A DNA stretch of 30,209 nucleotides from positions 1 through 30,209 of the forward strand of contig DAOUFY010000088.1 of the NCBI GenBank assembly GCA_034429745.1, in the 5' to 3' direction. Of the stretch, positions 25,264 through 30,209 are shown in pieces. Source of the stretch: JBAXBF01 sp034429745. GTDB lineage: Bacteria; Chloroflexota; Anaerolineae; Anaerolineales; DRKV01. The position numbers and the translations under genes are program-made. Each line of letters opens with the position of its first letter. Position 1 is the stretch's first letter. The notes beneath the pieces are model-generated. The model ran no database searches and was not told the DNA's origin. It saw only the letters and a list, made by a program, of their open reading frames with translations.

Positions 25264-28200
25264 CTATTGCGTGGTGAATTGGTAACTTTCACTGTAAGGA
25301 CCCCACCCTCTGCTGCTTGTGTATGCCCTAATTTTGTATTCATATTTAGTATTGCTGCTCAATGAAGTAGTTAGTGTGAAGTTGCATGTTGTTGTAGAAG
25401 TGCAAAAGATGTATCGGCGAACAGGGTAAACATTGCGGTTGACATCTTTCACCAACAAGTAGTAGCGGGTTGCTCCAGTTACAGCTTTCCATGAGAATGT
25501 TGGCTTGAGTGAAATACCCGTGGCACCATTGGCAGGGGTAAGGAGCTCAACGGGCAATAGCTGGTTTAGTACTCGGAAGTTCATCCATTGGCTATAAGTT
25601 CCCCAACCATAGGCGTTGGCAGCCCTTATTTTAAATCCATAGTACCCGGGTGATAGTGGATCAGGCTGAGTAAAACTGCAAACTCCTGCAGAACAGTTGG
25701 TGATGCCCGATTGGGTCAAGACAATTCTGCCGGTGTTGTAGGAATATACAATAAGGTAATAGGAGCTTGCCCCCGCCACTTGCTGCCAGGTATAGGTTGG
25801 TTGATTGCTGTTAATGATGCCGTTGGGCTGTTGTAAAGCAGGAGCGGCTGGAGGTGCCGGCCGTTCAACTGAGAATACTTGCCACGCGCTGTAATTTCCC
25901 CATAATCCATTGTCAAATTGTGCTTTGACTCTATATTGATAATTACCTTGAGTAAGGGTTGTGTTAGTCTGGTAACTGCACATACTTGATGTACAAACAT
26001 TGCTTGCTTCAAGGTACACGGTTAGCAATTTTCTACTTGATTTATTTACTTCAAGGTAATAGTGTGTCGCATTTGTAGTAGGTTTCCAGCGGTAAATGGG
26101 CTTGTTGTATTCAGTTAAATCGGGGTTGAGCAGGGAAACCGAGTTAGGATAAGGGTAGTAAATGGGGGAGAACTTCTGAACTCGGTTGAAATTTGGTTCG
26201 GCGATGTAAATGTTGTTTTGGGAATCGAGTGCTACAGAGCTTGGTGTATAAATCCGGCCTATTTCATTCCATGCTTTGGAGTTCGACAGCTTGGCGAGAT
26301 AATCTCCATTGGGCGCAAAGACTTGAATGCGATGGTTCCAAGCATCTGCCACCCATAAAGCATCATGGTTATCAATAAACATTCCGTAAATACTGTTGAA
26401 TTTGCCATTTTCAGAGCCTTCGCCACCCCAGACTGTGATAAAGTTCCCATTGCTGTTGAATTTTTGAATTCTATTGGTGGAATCATTGACGTAAATATTT
26501 CCCATTGAATCAACGGCAATACCCCATGGATAAGTGAATTGTCCATTTCCTGAGCCATATGCACCAAATTTCATGAGGAAGGTTCCATCCGCTGAGAATT
26601 TTTGTACTCGATGGTTGTAGTGATCAGTCACATATATATAATTATTTCGGTCTATGAAAATCTGAACAGGCATCTTAAACTGCCCATCCAAATCACCATA
26701 GCTTCCCCATTGAGCAAGATAATCTCCGTTGGCATTGAATTTTTGAATACGATGATTGCCTCTATCAACAACGTAGAGGTAGCCGTTGAAGTCATAAGCG
26801 AGAGAATTAGGAGAAACGAATTGTCCATTACCATTACCCGGAGCACCTATTTTTTTGATGAAACTGCCGCTAAGGCTGAAGAATTGAATCTGATGATTAT
26901 ATGTGTCAGTGACAGCGAGCTGATTGTTCTGCGGATTAATCGCGAGGGCTAAGGGTATTCTTAATTGGCCATTCTGGTTTGCGTTCGGTGGTGTGCCCCA
27001 TTGTGTTTGATATACTCCAGATGAATCGAATTTTTGGATCCGGCCGCCATAGGAATCAGAGACATAGATATTGCCGCCAGCATCAACGGCAATTCCAGCT
27101 GGAACGCTGAGTTCTCCATTACCGAAGCCTATACTGCCCAATGAATCGAGATAAGTGCCGTCGGTGGAAAATTTTTGTATTCGACCGTTGTAGGAATCTG
27201 CAATGAGCAAGTTGCCGGCATTATCCGTAGTAATTCTTGTGGGGAGGTTAAATTCGCCTGCTCCAGTGCCAAAGCTACCGAATTGTGTAACATAATCGCC
27301 ATTATCCGCATCAAACACTTGCACAGAATGTTTTTCTGAATCTGTAACGAAAACATAACCCCCACTTACAGCTAACGATTCAGGAGATAAGAATTGGCCG
27401 TCATCGCTGCCACGCGAACCGATAGACCATAAAAAGCCCCAATTACTGTTATATTTAGTTACTTGATAGAGCTCAGAATACAATACGTAAATGTTCCCGG
27501 TGCTATCTGTTGTAATGTCTTGGGGTGGTTCACCCCATCCATAATTGCCAAGAAAAACTCCATCGGGGTTAAATTTCATAATCGCGCCTGCACCAGGATC
27601 GGCAACAAGCAGACTGCCGTCGCTTTGCAAAGTGATGCTGTAAGGATATAGCATCCAGCCATCCCCATTGCCGCAGCAACTTCCAAAGGTGAGCAATATG
27701 TTGCCCTCGAGGTCGAATTTGTAAATCTTTGCTACCCAAGCATCGGAAGCGTAAAGCACTCCATTGGTTTGATCTACCGCCAGGTCAAAGACCCAATTCA
27801 TTCTTTTGCCGCTTTCAGAGTCACTCCAGCCCCATAAACCGAGTAGGTTGGATGGGTAATTAGGTGAGATGGTAAAGGTCATGGGATTAGACCACTCTCC
27901 CCAAATGCCATTATTATTGGCTGCACGCACCTGCCAAGAATGCGTGCCGGCAGGTAAAGGTGTAAAGATCTGTATCCCGCATGCATCGGCATTGCAATAA
28001 GGGTAGGGACTGAAAATCTTTTCCTCGCCGCCATCAATACGAAACGCATAGCGAAAAGCACCGGGAGTAGTTTTCCAACGATAAGTGGGAATGAAAGTGT
28101 TGGTAATTGTACCGCTGGGGGAAATTAAGGTAGGTTTCGGTGGCGGAGCAGCTACAAAGAAAGGCTCAAAGCGCTGGACACGATAACCATTGGCTTTATC

Positions 28201-30209
28201 TAGAGCATATACATAACCATTTGGATCAACAGCAACGTCGGTTAGTTCTAAGAATTGCCCGAATCCCCTACCCCCCTCTCCCCATTTTCCTAAAAATGAA
28301 TGGGTTGTAGGATCAAAAACTTTTATGGAAGAGTTCCAGCGATCGGCAACATAGAGCCGGCCTTGGCTGTCAACGGCGCCGCTGACAGGATGGGAAAATT
28401 CATAAGGGCCGGGACCCCAGGAGCAGTCGCTTCTGCCCCATACATAAGAAGGAGCGGCAGGGTCAACGTTGTAGATGTTGGAAATATCATATTGGAGCAC
28501 GCGGTTCTGATTGGAATCAAAGACATAAAGATAGTCTCGAGCTGAATCTATGGCTATTGTAAACTCAGAACCAATTCCCTCATTAGTGCACCAGTCCCAT
28601 GTAAATTCGATAAAACGAATAAAACTATTGTCGTTACCAATTACTTGAATTCTATGATTATCTCTTTCAGCAATAAATAGATTGTTATTATTATCTAAAG
28701 CTATGCTCCAAGGCTCACGGAATTGAAGCTCACCGTCACCGTAACTATCCCCGTCTTCTCGTCCATAGTATCGAATGAGCGAACCATTAGGATTGGTTTT
28801 GATGATCCTATTAGCCCATTGATCAATAAGATAGATGTTATTGGCGCTGTCAAAGGCGACATCAGGTACTCTGGTGTAAAGGAAAGGGTTATTGCCGTAA
28901 GATCCATATCCTTGGCTGCCCCATTTTGCTTGAAACACTCCTGTGTGGCTGAATTTTTGAACGCGGTGATTGTATGTATCCGCAATATAAACGCCATTGC
29001 TGTTTACAGCAATGCCTTGAGGATTGTTCAGCAAGCCATTGGGGGTTAAATTCGAACCCCATTGGGTTAGATAAGTACCGCTGGATGTGAATTTCTGAAT
29101 GCGATGATTAAATGTATCGGTTACATAGATATACCCGCTATTGCTGACGGTAATGCCGCGGGCAAAATTGAACTGCCCGTTACCGCTGCCGTGTGAGCCA
29201 AATTCACTTTGATAATTAAGACTACTATCAAATTTTTGAACCCTATGAGTATAATCAATGGCGTATATGTTGTTTGATCCATCAATAGCTAGGGAGATGG
29301 TACCGCAGAAAGTATTTTCCTCCCACCAACATGTATTATTACTGTCTCCCAGTAAACCTTGGTATTCGAAAGTTTGGTTATATTTGATAATAATACCAAC
29401 GCTTTCATCACTGATGTATATGTTGCCATTTGTGTCTATTGCTATATCTGAAATTGCTTCAAAGGTAAAACCATCAATCATAGGACCAAATTCGTCAATG
29501 ATTCCACCGTCATTTTTATTTAGAATTTGTATCCTAAATCCATCGTTTTTATGTACAGCAATATAAGGATTTTGATCACTCGGGGATATAGCTAATGCAG
29601 TTACCCAATCACCATCAATATCCCAACGGTCAATAAAATCACCAGTCAAGTTAAATTTACTCAGCTGATTTCTCCAGTCATCAAAGACGTAAACATAGTC
29701 GTTTAACTTATCTAAAGAAATTAAAACTGGGTGTTCGAAATTGCCTTCTTCCCATCCCCACTCTCCCCATTGGCGAATTAAGGTTCCATTGGGGTTGTAA
29801 ACTTTAATTCGCCGGTTTTGGGCGTCAGCTACATAAACATTCCCATACGCGTCAGTATCAACATCATAAGGTTGGTTAAGTTTGCCATTTGTGTCCATAT
29901 CCGTATTGCCCCAGCTTGAAGCAACGGCTTGCAGCGGGGGGCGGGTTGAGTCGCCGGTTTTTGGTCTAAATCCCGCGGGCGGGCGAGAATAAGGATAATG
30001 GAAAAATGAGCGTTGTGTTGTTGATAAATTTTGAGGCAATTGTGGTGCCGTTGGCGTGGGCGTCAATGTGTCAATCGGCAAAGGTGAAGGTGTAAGAGAA
30101 GGCTCAGGGGTTGATGTGGGTGATGAAGTAACCGTAGGGGTGGATTCGGGTTCGGTATTGGTTGGAGTTCTTGAGGAGAATTGTTCAACGGTTGAAGTGG
30201 GTGAAGCGG
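25264..30209 (-). CDS. Large secreted NHL-repeat protein (24 NHL repeats) with Ig/FnIII-like modules; N terminus beyond the window
   Basis: The frame stays open to the right edge (1647 residues visible). Its first 90 or so residues are a Thr/Pro/Ser linker, so the TTG at 30081 is not the start and the signal peptide lies outside. Residues are numbered from 30207. Residues about 95-686 hold 12 NHL repeats ('G.F..P.GIAVDS.GNIYVAD..NHRIQKF...G'). About 687-787 is an Ig/FnIII-like domain. About 788-1352 hold another 12 NHL repeats. About 1353-1647 contain three more Ig/FnIII-like modules ('YYL.V', 'Y.YRVKA'). NHL propellers are normally six-bladed, so this suggests four propellers. Each of the four Ig-like modules has a CX4C or CX5C loop. 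NHL domains bind proteins, glycans or nucleic acids; here an extracellular interaction role is inferred. It lies upstream of, and on the same strand as, the FnIII-domain gene. Confidence 0.9.
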   Translation of the reverse strand, partial: ASPTSTVEQFSSRTPTNTEPESTPTVTSSPTSTPEPSLTPSPLPIDTLTPTPTAPQLPQNLSTTQRSFFHYPYSRPPAGFRPKTGDSTRPPLQAVASSWGNTDMDTNGKLNQPYDVDTDAYGNVYVADAQNRRIKVYNPNGTLIRQWGEWGWEEGNFEHPVLISLDKLNDYVYVFDDWRNQLSKFNLTGDFIDRWDIDGDWVTALAISPSDQNPYIAVHKNDGFRIQILNKNDGGIIDEFGPMIDGFTFEAISDIAIDTNGNIYISDESVGIIIKYNQTFEYQGLLGDSNNTCWWEENTFCGTISLAIDGSNNIYAIDYTHRVQKFDSSLNYQSEFGSHGSGNGQFNFARGITVSNSGYIYVTDTFNHRIQKFTSSGTYLTQWGSNLTPNGLLNNPQGIAVNSNGVYIADTYNHRVQKFSHTGVFQAKWGSQGYGSYGNNPFLYTRVPDVAFDSANNIYLIDQWANRIIKTNPNGSLIRYYGREDGDSYGDGELQFREPWSIALDNNNNLFIAERDNHRIQVIGNDNSFIRFIEFTWDWCTNEGIGSEFTIAIDSARDYLYVFDSNQNRVLQYDISNIYNVDPAAPSYVWGRSDCSWGPGPYEFSHPVSGAVDSQGRLYVADRWNSSIKVFDPTTHSFLGKWGEGGRGFGQFLELTDVAVDPNGYVYALDKANGYRVQRFEPFFVAAPPPKPTLISPSGTITNTFIPTYRWKTTPGAFRYAFRIDGGEEKIFSPYPYCNADACGIQIFTPLPAGTHSWQVRAANNNGIWGEWSNPMTFTISPNYPSNLLGLWGWSDSESGKRMNWVFDLAVDQTNGVLYASDAWVAKIYKFDLEGNILLTFGSCCGNGDGWMLYPYSITLQSDGSLLVADPGAGAIMKFNPDGVFLGNYGWGEPPQDITTDSTGNIYVLYSELYQVTKYNSNWGFLWSIGSRGSDDGQFLSPESLAVSGGYVFVTDSEKHSVQVFDADNGDYVTQFGSFGTGAGEFNLPTRITTDNAGNLLIADSYNGRIQKFSTDGTYLDSLGSIGFGNGELSVPAGIAVDAGGNIYVSDSYGGRIQKFDSSGVYQTQWGTPPNANQNGQLRIPLALAINPQNNQLAVTDTYNHQIQFFSLSGSFIKKIGAPGNGNGQFVSPNSLAYDFNGYLYVVDRGNHRIQKFNANGDYLAQWGSYGDLDGQFKMPVQIFIDRNNYIYVTDHYNHRVQKFSADGTFLMKFGAYGSGNGQFTYPWGIAVDSMGNIYVNDSTNRIQKFNSNGNFITVWGGEGSENGKFNSIYGMFIDNHDALWVADAWNHRIQVFAPNGDYLAKLSNSKAWNEIGRIYTPSSVALDSQNNIYIAEPNFNRVQKFSPIYYPYPNSVSLLNPDLTEYNKPIYRWKPTTNATHYYLEVNKSSRKLLTVYLEASNVCTSSMCSYQTNTTLTQGNYQYRVKAQFDNGLWGNYSAWQVFSVERPAPPAAPALQQPNGIINSNQPTYTWQQVAGASSYYLIVYSYNTGRIVLTQSGITNCSAGVCSFTQPDPLSPGYYGFKIRAANAYGWGTYSQWMNFRVLNQLLPVELLTPANGATGISLKPTFSWKAVTGATRYYLLVKDVNRNVYPVRRYIFCTSTTTCNFTLTTSLSSNTKYEYKIRAYTSSRGWGPYSESYQFTTQ
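26150..27840 (-). repeat. Second block of 12 NHL coding repeats
   Basis: Units of about 43-50 residues. Counting each 'VYVAD...NRIQKF...G.....WG' unit gives twelve, from 'LAVDQTNGVLYASDAW' to 'VALDSQNNIYIAEP'. The later units are the most regular, with repeated 'NGQF' and 'NHRIQKF'. Confidence 0.8.
28150..29925 (-). repeat. First block of 12 NHL coding repeats
   Basis: Twelve units from 'VDTDAYGNVYVADAQ' to 'VAVDPNGYVYALDKA'. Units 2, 3 and 10 are the least regular. The count equals that of the second block, from which it is separated by one Ig/FnIII-like module. Confidence 0.78.

Noticed and set aside
30079..30081. TTG as start codon of the NHL-repeat gene
   Set aside because: The same frame continues without a stop through Thr/Pro-rich coding sequence to the right edge, and no signal peptide or ribosome binding site is associated with this TTG. 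The gene is partial.

Overview
The window is almost entirely coding: about 98% lies in seven genes for secreted, multi-domain proteins. No RNA gene, transposase, CRISPR array or obvious cytoplasmic enzyme is visible. Thr/Pro-rich 'TPTPT' linkers, LVIVD and NHL beta-propellers, carboxypeptidase-regulatory-like (CarboxypepD_reg) repeats and 'NGSFE...VDDVS' jelly-roll modules, together with strong AGGAGG ribosome binding sites, suggest a Chloroflexota bacterium, probably class Anaerolineae. That assignment comes from protein style only, because no marker gene is present.

Layout. Positions 2-223 hold the C-terminal end of a choice-of-anchor Q / parallel beta-helix protein, interrupted by an in-frame TAG. 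Five closely spaced plus-strand genes follow: a subtilisin-like protease (261-2516), a short three-repeat protein with a terminal NGSFE module (2583-4010), and three large paralogues (4045-8700, 8717-12988, 13105-22026). Each paralogue has a signal peptide, 14 LVIVD-type blades, an array of 7, 6 or 21 CarboxypepD_reg-like repeats, and an NGSFE module. The largest adds four more repeats and a CBM9-like domain. A hairpin at 22050-22084 separates this run from two convergent minus-strand genes. The first of these to be transcribed (25264 to beyond the right edge) encodes a protein with 24 NHL repeats and Ig/FnIII-like modules. The second (22113-25145) encodes a protein with CarboxypepD_reg-like and FnIII-like domains.

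How they may work together (inference). All complete products carry a signal peptide. None shows an LPXTG motif or a clear C-terminal membrane anchor, so they probably form an exported matrix, adhesin or carbohydrate-contacting layer. The protease at the head of the run could mature or turn over its neighbours. The most interesting aspect is the visible modular evolution. Blade number is fixed at 14 in three paralogues. The six-repeat array of one paralogue matches repeats 12-17 of its neighbour in order, and that paralogue ends inside a linker where the neighbour continues. A two-unit block is duplicated within the giant gene. Three start sites are moved downstream on the basis of Shine-Dalgarno position.
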